From an uncultured Holophagaceae bacterium (lineage in GTDB: Bacteria; Acidobacteriota; Holophagae; Holophagales; Holophagaceae), in assembly GCA_903876615.1 (NCBI GenBank), contig CAIRAS010000347.1, positions 1 through 11,524 of the forward strand: DNA of 11,524 nucleotides, in the 5' to 3' direction. The position numbers and the translations under genes were made by a program. Positions 1 to 7,750 of the stretch are shown here, one piece after another; the first letter of the stretch is position 1, and every line of letters starts with the position of its first letter. The notes under the pieces are model-generated. The model ran no database searches, was not told the DNA's origin, and was given only the letters and a program-made list of their open reading frames with translations.

Positions 1-1673
1 CGGGACTGGGTGGTCTTGCGGATGATGCGACGCAGGGCCAGGCGCACGGCGTCGCGCAGGGCTTCGGGGTCCTTCCGGATTACCTTGGGCGCCTCTTCGT
101 AGGCCCTGCGGGCCACCCCGGCCAGGAGCTCCGCATAGGACTCGTCATCCGACAGCATCACAAAGCCGCGGCTGAGGATGCTGGGGTCTGCCGTCAGGTC
201 CCCGGTCTGGGGATCCACCAGCAGGGTCACGAACACCACTCCGTCCTCCTGGAGGATGAGGCGGTCCTTCACCACGCGGGCATCCACCATGTGGTCCACG
301 CCCTCATGCACGAAGCACTTGCCCACGGGCACGGTGCCCGGCATGTCCAGGCGGCCGTCCGTGAAGAGGCGCAGGCAGAGCCCGCCGTCCAGGAGGCTGA
401 TGCGGTCCGGGGTCCAGCCCAGGGAGGCCGCCAGGGCGCCGTGGGCGCGCAGGTTCCGGTAGGTGCCATGCACGGGCACCATCTGGTCGGGACGCACCGC
501 GCGGATGAGGTCCGCCAGCTCGTCCCGGCTGCCGTGGCCCGAGGCGTGGACCGGGCCGATGCCGTCCGTGGAGGTCTCCGCGCCCAGGCGCTCCGCGGTG
601 TCGAGCATCCGCGAGATGGACACCTCGTTGCCGGGGATGGCCCGGGCGCTCACCACCAGGCGGTCGCCGGGCTGGATGGGCAGGCCCTTCACCTCGCGGC
701 GCAGGAGCCGGGCCAGGCCACTCATGGGCTCGCCCTGGCTGCCGGTGCAGAGCACCATCAGGTCGCCAGGATGGTACAGGTGGGCGTCCTTGACGTCCAC
801 GAGGATGTCGTCCGGCAGCTCCAGCAGCTTGAGGGAGCGGGCCAGCTGGAGGTTGCGCTCCAGACTGCGCCCCAGCACCACCACCCGGCGGTGGAACTCC
901 CAGGCCAGGTCCACCAGCATCTGCAGGCGGTGGATGTTCGAGCTGAAGGTCGTCACGAAGAGGCGCCCGTCGGTCTTCTCCAGCGCCGCCTCGATGCCTG
1001 CGCGGCAGACCGCCTCCGAGGGGGACCGGCCCGGCCGGCCTACGTTGGTAGAGTCCGCCATGAGCAGGCGCACGCCGGCGTCCCCCAGCTCCTCCAGCCG
1101 AGCCATGCCCGTGAAGCGGCCGTCCAGGGGGTCGGGATCGAGCTTGAAGTCGCCGGAGTGCACCACCACACCCTGGGGCGTGTGCAGGACCAGGGCGCAG
1201 GCGTCGGGGATGCTGTGGGTGACGGGGATCCACTCGGCCTCGATCTCGCCGTCGCCCACCTTCACGCGACCGTAGTCCCGCACGGGCCGCAACAGGCTCA
1301 AGTCAAGGTCGTGCTCGCGGAGCTTGTTCTCCAGCAGGCCGAGGGTGAAGGCCGTGCCGTAGACCGGCACCGGCCAGCGCCGCAGGAAGTAGGGCAGCGC
1401 CCCGATGTGGTCCTCGTGGCCGTGGGTGAGCAGCACCGCCTGCAGCTTGTCCGCGAAGGGCTCCAGGTAGGCGAAGTCCGGGACGATGGAGTCGATGCCC
1501 GGCTGGTCGTCCGAAGGAAAGAGCTGGCCGCAGTCCACCAGGAAGAGGCTGCGCGCGGAGTGGACCACCAGGGCGTTCATGCCGAACTCGCCGAGCCCGC
1601 CAATGGGGATGAGGCGCAACTCACCCTTGGCGGGTGCTTCGGTCCAGGCTTCAAATTCAGGTGCAAGGGACAT
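1..1673 (-). CDS. rnj: Ribonuclease J (C-terminal end cut by window edge)
   Basis: RNase J is a metallo-beta-lactamase/beta-CASP ribonuclease with endonuclease and 5'-3' exonuclease activity. It acts in the cytoplasm on mRNA decay and rRNA maturation. 557 residues are visible and the frame is open to the edge. The family is usually about 555-570 long, so perhaps a dozen residues are missing. Early on there is GGLGEFGMNAL (25-35). The zinc motif HGHEDH is at 84-89, with further likely metal ligands at H153 (THSIPD), D175 (SGDFK) and H402 (VHGTYRN). Other family blocks are MADSTNV (205-211), TTFSSNIHR (241-249) and GSQGEP (311-316). The ATG at 1673 shares one base with the rsmA stop (TGATG), which implies translational coupling. 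A GGAGG lies 13 bases upstream. An in-frame GTG at 1676 would give 10-base spacing and is a real alternative start. RNase J1 and J2 types cannot be told apart here. Confidence 0.96.
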   Translation of the reverse strand, partial: MSLAPEFEAWTEAPAKGELRLIPIGGLGEFGMNALVVHSARSLFLVDCGQLFPSDDQPGIDSIVPDFAYLEPFADKLQAVLLTHGHEDHIGALPYFLRRWPVPVYGTAFTLGLLENKLREHDLDLSLLRPVRDYGRVKVGDGEIEAEWIPVTHSIPDACALVLHTPQGVVVHSGDFKLDPDPLDGRFTGMARLEELGDAGVRLLMADSTNVGRPGRSPSEAVCRAGIEAALEKTDGRLFVTTFSSNIHRLQMLVDLAWEFHRRVVVLGRSLERNLQLARSLKLLELPDDILVDVKDAHLYHPGDLMVLCTGSQGEPMSGLARLLRREVKGLPIQPGDRLVVSARAIPGNEVSISRMLDTAERLGAETSTDGIGPVHASGHGSRDELADLIRAVRPDQMVPVHGTYRNLRAHGALAASLGWTPDRISLLDGGLCLRLFTDGRLDMPGTVPVGKCFVHEGVDHMVDARVVKDRLILQEDGVVFVTLLVDPQTGDLTADPSILSRGFVMLSDDESYAELLAGVARRAYEEAPKVIRKDPEALRDAVRLALRRIIRKTTQS

Positions 1674-2497
1674 CACGATGGGAATACCTCCGGGTGCTGC
1701 CTGAGCAGATGACGAGTTGCCAATAACCACGCCGAAGGCGTGATCGCTTCGGCCCGCAGGGCCGAAGTCAGCCCCACGCTAGAGAGAGCCTCCGCCTCCA
1801 AGGTCCCCTGCCAGTTGTTGGCGAGGGTCTTGCGGCGATGGGTGAAAGATCGATGCAGTACCGTGAGCAGCGGCCTGCGCTCGGCGAGGGTGGGGGCGTC
1901 CGGCCGGGGCTCAAACTGCACCACCGCGGAGTCCACCTTGGGGCTGGGGCGGAAGGAACCGGGCCCCAGCTTGGCCAGCCGGGTCAGGCGGGCACAGAGC
2001 TGGGCCAGCACCGACAGCGGACCATAGGCCTTGGTCCCGGGCTCGCCCATGAGCTTCTGGGCCACCTCCAGCTGGAACATCAGCACCATGCGGTCCCAGG
2101 CGATGTCCTCGGTCAGCAGGCGCGCCAGGATGGGCGTGGCGGCGTTGTAGGGCAGGTTGCCCACCACGGACCAGGGCTCGCCGCCCGGCAGGGCGATCCG
2201 CACCGCGTCGCCCTGGAGCAGGTGGAAGTGGGCCTGGTCAGCAAAGCGCTGCTCAAGCAGCTCACAGGCCTCGGGATCCAGGTCCACGGCCCAGAGGGGC
2301 CGGCCGTCCGCCAGCAGGCGCTCCGTGAGCACCCCCGGTCCCGGCCCGATCTCCAGCAGCCGCGGCGCAGGTGAAGCCAGGGCCCCGGCCACGATGGTCC
2401 GGATGGCTCCGTCATTCACCAGGAAGTTCTGGCCGAAGGCCTTTTTGGGGCGAAGGCGGGCGAGGGGGGAGGGTTCCGGCACACCCCAGCGTACCAC
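1673..2497 (-). CDS. rsmA: 16S rRNA (adenine1518-N6/adenine1519-N6)-dimethyltransferase
   Basis: RsmA (KsgA) uses S-adenosylmethionine to dimethylate two adjacent adenines in the 3'-terminal hairpin of 16S rRNA late in 30S assembly. The 274-residue reading matches the family length. Visible motifs are FGQNFL (21-26), the SAM-binding EIGPGPGVLT (49-58), the acidic strand VDLDPE (71-76), GDA (97-99), the catalytic NLPYN (114-118) and FRPSPKVDSAVV (182-193). A C-terminal RRKTLANN stretch is also typical. The start is uncertain. The GTG at 2497 has only a weak AGAG just before it. A second GTG at 2482 (residue 6) follows an AGAGGTGG sequence and would remove five residues outside the conserved core. 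The gene starts 8 bases after the T-run of the terminator-like hairpin behind pilY1. Its stop overlaps the RNase J start, so the two are probably translated together. Confidence in function is very high; in the exact start, moderate. Confidence 0.97.
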   Translation of the reverse strand: MVRWGVPEPSPLARLRPKKAFGQNFLVNDGAIRTIVAGALASPAPRLLEIGPGPGVLTERLLADGRPLWAVDLDPEACELLEQRFADQAHFHLLQGDAVRIALPGGEPWSVVGNLPYNAATPILARLLTEDIAWDRMVLMFQLEVAQKLMGEPGTKAYGPLSVLAQLCARLTRLAKLGPGSFRPSPKVDSAVVQFEPRPDAPTLAERRPLLTVLHRSFTHRRKTLANNWQGTLEAEALSSVGLTSALRAEAITPSAWLLATRHLLRQHPEVFPS

Positions 2498-2505
2498 CTC
2501 TGCTG

Positions 2506-2550
2506 AAAAGGACAGAAGGTGGGGCTTGGCGCGGCCCCATCTTCTGTCCT
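2506..2550 (-). terminator. Hairpin with short T-run behind pilY1, probable intrinsic terminator
   Basis: Arms 2509-2525 and 2534-2550 are reverse complements over 17 positions with a single exception (2519/2540), around an 8-base loop. Read on the minus strand, the stem is followed by TTTT (2509-2506, the first T belonging to the stem). It lies 35 bases beyond the pilY1 stop, so it should end the pilus operon transcript. The T-run is short, so termination may be partial. On the minus strand the exception is an A/C mismatch; in plus-strand RNA it would be a G-U pair, but no T-run follows on that side. The hairpin sits immediately before rsmA. Confidence 0.7.
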
Positions 2551-2585
2551 AGGAGGGACGCCCCCTTGAGAGGGGCTGCTCGAAA

Positions 2586-5500
2586 TCAGTGAATCGTCCG
2601 CCAGACCCGCACCTTCGCGTAGACAGAGGAACCTTGCCTAGTCAGGTCCTGGAGGAGCAGGTTCTGTGGCTGGGACGCGTTGACGTTGATGCCGCTGCCA
2701 CCGGTCATGCCCGCCTGCACCCCGGCCAGGATGCTGCGCAGGGCCAGCATACTGGCGACCCCGGTCCAGGAGATGATCCTGCCCGACTGGCAGCCGTTGA
2801 CGGCCGTCACCGAGCTGGCATCGGCTGAGCCCCAGCTACTTGCAGCATTGACGACTGGCTTCATCACATTGCAGACCCGGAAGGTTTCGGTGGTCCCGGT
2901 ACCTCCGGCACAGGAGGAGGTGGTCGGGTTGAAATAGCTGTAGAACAGGGCTCCGTCAAGGACCAGGGGAGAAACGATGCCCTTGGGGATGAAGGTTCCA
3001 CCATTCGACGAAAGGGACGGGAAATTGATGAAGTAGCCTGCAGAATTGGCAAGGTAGTAGCTTGTGCTGCTTGGATCGATCGAAAAACTCGTGCCCCCGG
3101 CATCCTGCAGGCCCGTATCCGTGATGGTGGTGTTGACATCCTGCCGATCGAACAGGACATTCAGGCGATGCTGGGTCGGTTTGCTCCAGGCCGTGTAGGT
3201 AATGTCGTCCAGGGGGTTGTTTCGATCCCCGGTAACCATGGCTATGCCCACGGCCCCGGGCTGGATCTTCGGATCGGAGGTTCGCACCACCGGGAAGAAG
3301 GGAATGTTGAAGGGCACTGGCATCGTCGTGACGAGGCCGTTGCCTGCAGCACTGGCCGCCACCTGTTGACGGTAGACCAATCGTGGGACGGTGGACCAGG
3401 CATCAATTACGGAAGTATCAAGCCGGAAATTGGTGTAGCCCGTTTTCCCTGTGGGATTGGTCTGCATGGTCGTGCTGCCGAGGGCCCAGAGGCCGCCATA
3501 GGTATCGGTGAAATAGGCTCGCTGGTTGATCCCAGTACCCTGGGTAAGCTCGTGCGGGATCAAGCCCGAAGGCACCGGACCAGCCCCGGAATCGGCGCTG
3601 GTATCCCAGATCCCCAGGATGTCTCCCGAGGTCACCTCGATGGCAAGGGCACTGCGGCCTAACCGGGTGTTCAGAGCTGGCCCGGCAGGGGAGCCTGGAA
3701 GCGCCGCTTCGATGTTGGTATCGCTGTAACCTCCGCCCAGCAAAACGACATCCACGATCTGGTTGGTCTTGCCTTCGCGAGAGGTCGCCACCCGGGCGAT
3801 GGATGGCGTGCAGGTGGACAGGCCCATGTTGGCAATGGGGGTCGTGGATAGGCCAGACTTGTTGCGACTGGAATAGCTGTTGGGCTCATCCGGACAGAGC
3901 GACCACTGCATGGCCGGCACGCCAGGGTCCGCGATGTTGATCGCATAGTAGCTCCGCCCACCCTTGCCCAACCCAAAGACGAGGGTTGCCCGTTCAGGTG
4001 CGTAAGTGCTCACATCGTACTTGCCATTCCCGGTGGCCTGAGTGGCGTCCTGAGGGCGGTCCAACAGGTAGACCGTGGGCGGTCCATCCATAGCGAACCG
4101 GTGCTTGGCACCGGGAACCCGGAAGTAGTCGATGTAGGGGATGATATCGGTGGGCGCAAAGGCCCAGAGCTCATCCACCACACCACGGGTGACGGCCACG
4201 GAAACATTGGCGGTGTTAGTGACCGTGGTGGACCAGCTCACCTCCCCGAAGGCATGGAGCAGCCCCTGGTTGGTGCCCACAAAGATGACTCGGAAATGGC
4301 CGGTCTTGTCGGTGCTTCCCGTGGCCGAATTGTGGGCCGTCCATGCGTTGGACAGGACAGAACTCAGGCTCTTTACCGAGGCGGGCATGTCCGAAAATTC
4401 CAGCACGGCGGGCGAGCTGTTGATGATGTCTCCCATGATGGAGCTGGTCCGGGTCGTGAAGGGGGATACGCCTGAACCCACATCGGCCCCGACGAAGAAC
4501 TGCCAGTTGCTCAGCTTGGCGGCCGTGGTCGCCCCTGGAAGAAGGGTAGAGATTGCGGTATAGCCTGCGTTGCTTGTGTCCGCGCCGGTCGAGCCAAGGT
4601 TCACACGGAGCATACCCGGGTTGGTCGTTGAGCTGGTGGCCGGCAGGCGGGTGTAGATGACCCGATTCAGCCAGGTGCGGTTGCTGATGGCATCGGCCGC
4701 CGACCAAACGGCATTGGTATCGTTCAAGTCTCCGGATAAAAAGTTCCCAGCGCCGTCAATGAGCCGTGTTCCCTCGGCGGTCTCCATGGTGGGATACATC
4801 AGCAGGTCCCCGGTCCAGACGGGACCATTGGTCTGTGGAGGTAGGAAGTTGGCGATGTAGACTTCCGCGCCCAGACCCCCGCCAATGGTCGGGAACACGG
4901 GGGAGGCCGTGGCATTGGTGCCGGAAAGGCTCTCGATCTGGTCGAAGGCATCACTCAGGTTGTTCACCAGAGTCGAAGGGTCCCGGCCATCGAAGAAATA
5001 AGCCGCATCAGTGGGTTTCAAGGTGGAGCCAGTGTTCAGGTAGAATGGCGATTTGTTGGAAATATCGTAGGCCTTGTCCCCGGGGTCGCCGAACACTGCT
5101 GCCGCGAGCAACCGGTATTTCGATCCAACCTTGTCGCTCTGGATCGGCACCACCGTGGTCCTGACCGTTGGAGCCGTATTGGATGAGCCCCAGGCTGTTC
5201 CGTCAGTCTTCAGGAAGTCGACCCCCAGACTGACGCCTACCGTCATTGTATGGATGGGATGCGCCGGAGAGAGTGGCGAGGCGGATGAGGCCCCGTAGGG
5301 AATCCGCTGATTGACCCAGAAGGGCAAATAGGCTGCAATCGAGGACCCCGAGCTGGTCTGACTGGTCAAGCCGGGATCCTTGATCCAGGTCGTGGCCGTG
5401 ATGCTACCATCGCCACCATGAGCAGCAATCCCAGCTACGGTGGGCACATTGAAGTAGATGCCAGATGAATTTGTAAGGGGAGTCGTGGTGCTGGGGCTGG

Positions 5501-7100
5501 TCAAGAGGGCCTTGATGGCAGCATTGCCCGTAAAGGCTGGGTTCGCACCGGCGGAATACGTGGTCCCCGTTCCCGCAGGATTGGTGGTACATCCAGTGAC
5601 GACAGAAGTTTGGGCATAAGGAAAACTGCAGGATCCCTCTGTGGCAGCTTGGAGTGAGCTAGGTGATCCGTCAGTCATCACGATCACATAGTGGTGTTGG
5701 CATGAAAGCTGGGAAGCCAGGTACTTGTTGGAAGTGATCTGGTCCTGGAAGGCGGCGGGATTGTTCATCTGCTGGTAGGCGTTCATGACGCTCTCCACCA
5801 GGGGTGTCGTGGTGCTGGGGCTGGTAGCGGAGAGTCCCAGGAGATCTGCCGGGGTGTTGATGTAGTGCCAGGCGGCATTGGCGCTGGCCCCACCAGCAGT
5901 GGTGATAGCTGTGTTGACGTTTTGGGAGTCCAGCAGGCGATAAGCAAACAGAACACCGGTCTGATGTCCCAGCCATGTCTTGATGGCGGACTCTTTGATT
6001 CCCTGCATGCGGGTGCGGTTGGGAAGTTTGTTATTGAAGGCCATGTACGGGGCCGTCACATAGCTCCAAATCCAGATGTCATTAGCCCCGTTGTAGGCAA
6101 TGGAAGCAGGATCAATGCAGTACTGCACGGTGGTGTTGGTGGGCAGTGCGTTGGGTACGCAGTAGGCCGCCCCAAGAGTGCTGTTAGGATCCTTCCCGAC
6201 AAACACCCACTCGATGTAGCGAGAGCGGACACTGCCGGCATTGCTGCCGGTGATGGTTACGGAGGTTGAGTTGCCAGGTGCGGTGCCGCTGCGGATCCAC
6301 GCGGGGTTGGACGTGCTGGTGTCCGTTTCGACTTCAATGCCGGTGCCACCCACCGGATCGACGCCCCGGGCCCGCAGGAGCCCTTTGTCGATTGAACTGA
6401 TGGTCGAGGTCGCATCGATCGGGGCCCAGAAGAGCGGGAAATCGATATCCCGCGTGGTGGTCACGCTCGTGGCTGCCCCGTCAATCGCGGAGAGGCGAAG
6501 GCGCATGTGAGAGGCGCACTGCATCCAGGAAACAGCACTCTTAAGATTGCCTCCGGCCGCGGTCACGTCCGAAGCAAGCACTTCTGTGCCATCGGGCTTG
6601 ATGAGAGTATTGGTGGGGTAGTAGGCACCGCCCACCACCGGTTGGACAATCAGGTGATTGCCACCAATGGTGTAAGAATGGTTGCTGGCGCTGACCGTCG
6701 AGACACTGCCGTTTCCGAATCCCACCGAAAATGTGCTAGTCAACTGCCCCACGACCGATCCAGCGGAAGCTGTCGTCACTGTGGGCCAATTCGAAGAAGT
6801 ATTGCTGATATAGATGTCATAGTCAGTACTTCCCGTGACCGTATTGGGCGGGGTCTCATCCTTCCAGTTGTTGGGGAACAATGGATGGAACATTAGCCGG
6901 CTGGTTGACATCGAGGTATCGATGACAAGAAGGACTTCAGGCTTGATGCCCGTGCTGACAGTGCCCTGGTAGAGGCCGAGGAAATCGGTCTTGTCTCCCT
7001 TCGCCCAGGCGGAATTCACGTTCAGCTGGGCCCGCAGAGGTGCCGCGATGGTGACCAGCAGGAGAAACAAAACTCTCAGGATCGGGCGCAGGGTGACCAT
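2586..7100 (-). CDS. pilY1: PilY1-type pilus tip adhesin with vWA-like motif and beta-propeller
   Basis: PilY1 proteins are secreted, pilus-tip-associated proteins that prime pilus assembly, modulate retraction and act in adhesion and surface sensing. From the ATG at 7100 the product has 1504 residues, somewhat longer than the well-known Pseudomonas protein. An N-terminal signal peptide is clear: basic start, hydrophobic core at about 7-20, likely cleavage after PLRA (24). A MIDAS-like DTSMS (61-65) and the later MTDGS (475-479) indicate a von Willebrand A-like fold. The C-terminal propeller begins near MGDIINSSPAVLEF (889-902) and continues with FVGTNQGLLHAFGE (940-953), LVFGLGKGGRSYYAINIADP (1040-1059) and DTYGGLWALG (1199-1208), all in PilY1-like order. 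Eleven cysteines are present, so disulfides are plausible. The ATG was chosen over an upstream TTG (7136) because GAGGT lies six bases before it and the signal peptide starts there. It is the last gene of the operon, 38 bases after pilX. Confidence 0.92.
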   Translation of the reverse strand: MVTLRPILRVLFLLLVTIAAPLRAQLNVNSAWAKGDKTDFLGLYQGTVSTGIKPEVLLVIDTSMSTSRLMFHPLFPNNWKDETPPNTVTGSTDYDIYISNTSSNWPTVTTASAGSVVGQLTSTFSVGFGNGSVSTVSASNHSYTIGGNHLIVQPVVGGAYYPTNTLIKPDGTEVLASDVTAAGGNLKSAVSWMQCASHMRLRLSAIDGAATSVTTTRDIDFPLFWAPIDATSTISSIDKGLLRARGVDPVGGTGIEVETDTSTSNPAWIRSGTAPGNSTSVTITGSNAGSVRSRYIEWVFVGKDPNSTLGAAYCVPNALPTNTTVQYCIDPASIAYNGANDIWIWSYVTAPYMAFNNKLPNRTRMQGIKESAIKTWLGHQTGVLFAYRLLDSQNVNTAITTAGGASANAAWHYINTPADLLGLSATSPSTTTPLVESVMNAYQQMNNPAAFQDQITSNKYLASQLSCQHHYVIVMTDGSPSSLQAATEGSCSFPYAQTSVVTGCTTNPAGTGTTYSAGANPAFTGNAAIKALLTSPSTTTPLTNSSGIYFNVPTVAGIAAHGGDGSITATTWIKDPGLTSQTSSGSSIAAYLPFWVNQRIPYGASSASPLSPAHPIHTMTVGVSLGVDFLKTDGTAWGSSNTAPTVRTTVVPIQSDKVGSKYRLLAAAVFGDPGDKAYDISNKSPFYLNTGSTLKPTDAAYFFDGRDPSTLVNNLSDAFDQIESLSGTNATASPVFPTIGGGLGAEVYIANFLPPQTNGPVWTGDLLMYPTMETAEGTRLIDGAGNFLSGDLNDTNAVWSAADAISNRTWLNRVIYTRLPATSSTTNPGMLRVNLGSTGADTSNAGYTAISTLLPGATTAAKLSNWQFFVGADVGSGVSPFTTRTSSIMGDIINSSPAVLEFSDMPASVKSLSSVLSNAWTAHNSATGSTDKTGHFRVIFVGTNQGLLHAFGEVSWSTTVTNTANVSVAVTRGVVDELWAFAPTDIIPYIDYFRVPGAKHRFAMDGPPTVYLLDRPQDATQATGNGKYDVSTYAPERATLVFGLGKGGRSYYAINIADPGVPAMQWSLCPDEPNSYSSRNKSGLSTTPIANMGLSTCTPSIARVATSREGKTNQIVDVVLLGGGYSDTNIEAALPGSPAGPALNTRLGRSALAIEVTSGDILGIWDTSADSGAGPVPSGLIPHELTQGTGINQRAYFTDTYGGLWALGSTTMQTNPTGKTGYTNFRLDTSVIDAWSTVPRLVYRQQVAASAAGNGLVTTMPVPFNIPFFPVVRTSDPKIQPGAVGIAMVTGDRNNPLDDITYTAWSKPTQHRLNVLFDRQDVNTTITDTGLQDAGGTSFSIDPSSTSYYLANSAGYFINFPSLSSNGGTFIPKGIVSPLVLDGALFYSYFNPTTSSCAGGTGTTETFRVCNVMKPVVNAASSWGSADASSVTAVNGCQSGRIISWTGVASMLALRSILAGVQAGMTGGSGINVNASQPQNLLLQDLTRQGSSVYAKVRVWRTIH

Positions 7101-7106
7101 GGCTCT

Positions 7107-7111
7107 ACCTC
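7107..7111 (-). promoter_or_regulatory. Ribosome binding site of pilY1
   Basis: GAGGT on the minus strand lies six bases before the ATG at 7100. It decides the start: the longer reading from the TTG at 7136 has no comparable site and would put 12 non-signal residues ahead of the signal peptide. Confidence 0.7.
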
Positions 7112-7138
7112 GATGGAAATGGAATGGATGACGCAAGG

Positions 7139-7723
7139 CTATTTGACGGGGGGAATCGTGAACCAGGCTTCACGCCTGTGGATGAAAGTAGGTCCTCCGG
7201 AATAGGCCAGATAGCCGTCGGATTGAACGGACCAGAGCTGGACGGAACCGGGCGAGGCCGCGCTGATGCTGGAAGCCCGCAGTTCCCGCTGGGTGCCGGG
7301 TTCCTGAGGGGACCCCATGTAGGTCACCTTGACCTGGAAGGCCTGAATAGGGTTCACACCACTGGCGGAGAGTTGCATGTCAGCGTGCTGGATGTAGTTC
7401 GAGGCGATGCCGGGCGTGGCGAGGCAGGCGAGTTTCGTGGCCTGCAGATTTGCGGCACCGCTGCCTGCCGTAGCAACCTGGCGGGCGTTGCTCAAGTCAT
7501 CCATCATCCAGTAGATGGACCACTCCAAACCGGTGTCGGCCAGATTGCGCACCTGGGCCCCCTGTCGGCTTGTGCCGGTGAGGATGACTTCCCGGAGGGC
7601 ATTCTTGGACATGGCCACGCCCCAGACCGTCATGAGTACCAGGAGCATGAGCGTGACCAGGATCGCAATCCCACCCACTTCTCCGGACCTTGGATTCCTC
7701 GTCATGGCTGTTCGTTCACGCAT
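7139..7723 (-). CDS. pilX: PilX-like minor pilin / assembly protein
   Basis: PilX-type minor pilins belong to the priming complex at the pilus tip with FimU, PilV, PilW and PilY1. The 194-residue product has a short basic leader, then VGG (16-18) followed by IAILVTLMLLVLMTVWGVAMSKN. This is a single hydrophobic segment (about 19-36) resembling the PilX N-terminal family pattern. A conserved-looking stretch with an N-L-A-D-T-G-L-E-W motif follows the helix. The mature form lacks a glutamate at position 5 (V or T is there), unlike the three upstream pilins. The remainder is a globular domain I cannot resolve further. I chose the ATG at 7723, with TGAGGT five bases upstream, over the TTG at 7735. 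The position between pilW and pilY1 strongly supports the name; sequence alone would give only PilX/GspK-like. Confidence 0.8.
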   Translation of the reverse strand: MRERTAMTRNPRSGEVGGIAILVTLMLLVLMTVWGVAMSKNALREVILTGTSRQGAQVRNLADTGLEWSIYWMMDDLSNARQVATAGSGAANLQATKLACLATPGIASNYIQHADMQLSASGVNPIQAFQVKVTYMGSPQEPGTQRELRASSISAASPGSVQLWSVQSDGYLAYSGGPTFIHRREAWFTIPPVK

Positions 7724-7728
7724 GGCAG

Positions 7729-7734
7729 ACCTCA
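7729..7734 (-). promoter_or_regulatory. Ribosome binding site of pilX
   Basis: TGAGGT on the minus strand ends five bases before the ATG at 7723. It overlaps the upstream TTG (7735) that would otherwise extend the frame by four codons, so the ATG is preferred. Confidence 0.65.
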
Positions 7735-7750
7735 AGTGCGAATGGCTTGA

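Noticed and set aside
291..1712. Long plus-strand open frame of 473 codons opposite RNase J
   Set aside because: It mirrors a well-supported rnj frame in very GC-rich DNA, where antisense stops are rare. Its translation is Ala/His/Gln/Val-rich without any domain, and it has no supporting context.
1838..2552. Several plus-strand open frames opposite rsmA
   Set aside because: rsmA has all family motifs on the minus strand; these are composition-driven shadows.
7101..7136. Upstream TTG start for pilY1
   Set aside because: No ribosome site precedes it. The ATG at 7100 has GAGGT at six bases and begins a clean signal peptide.
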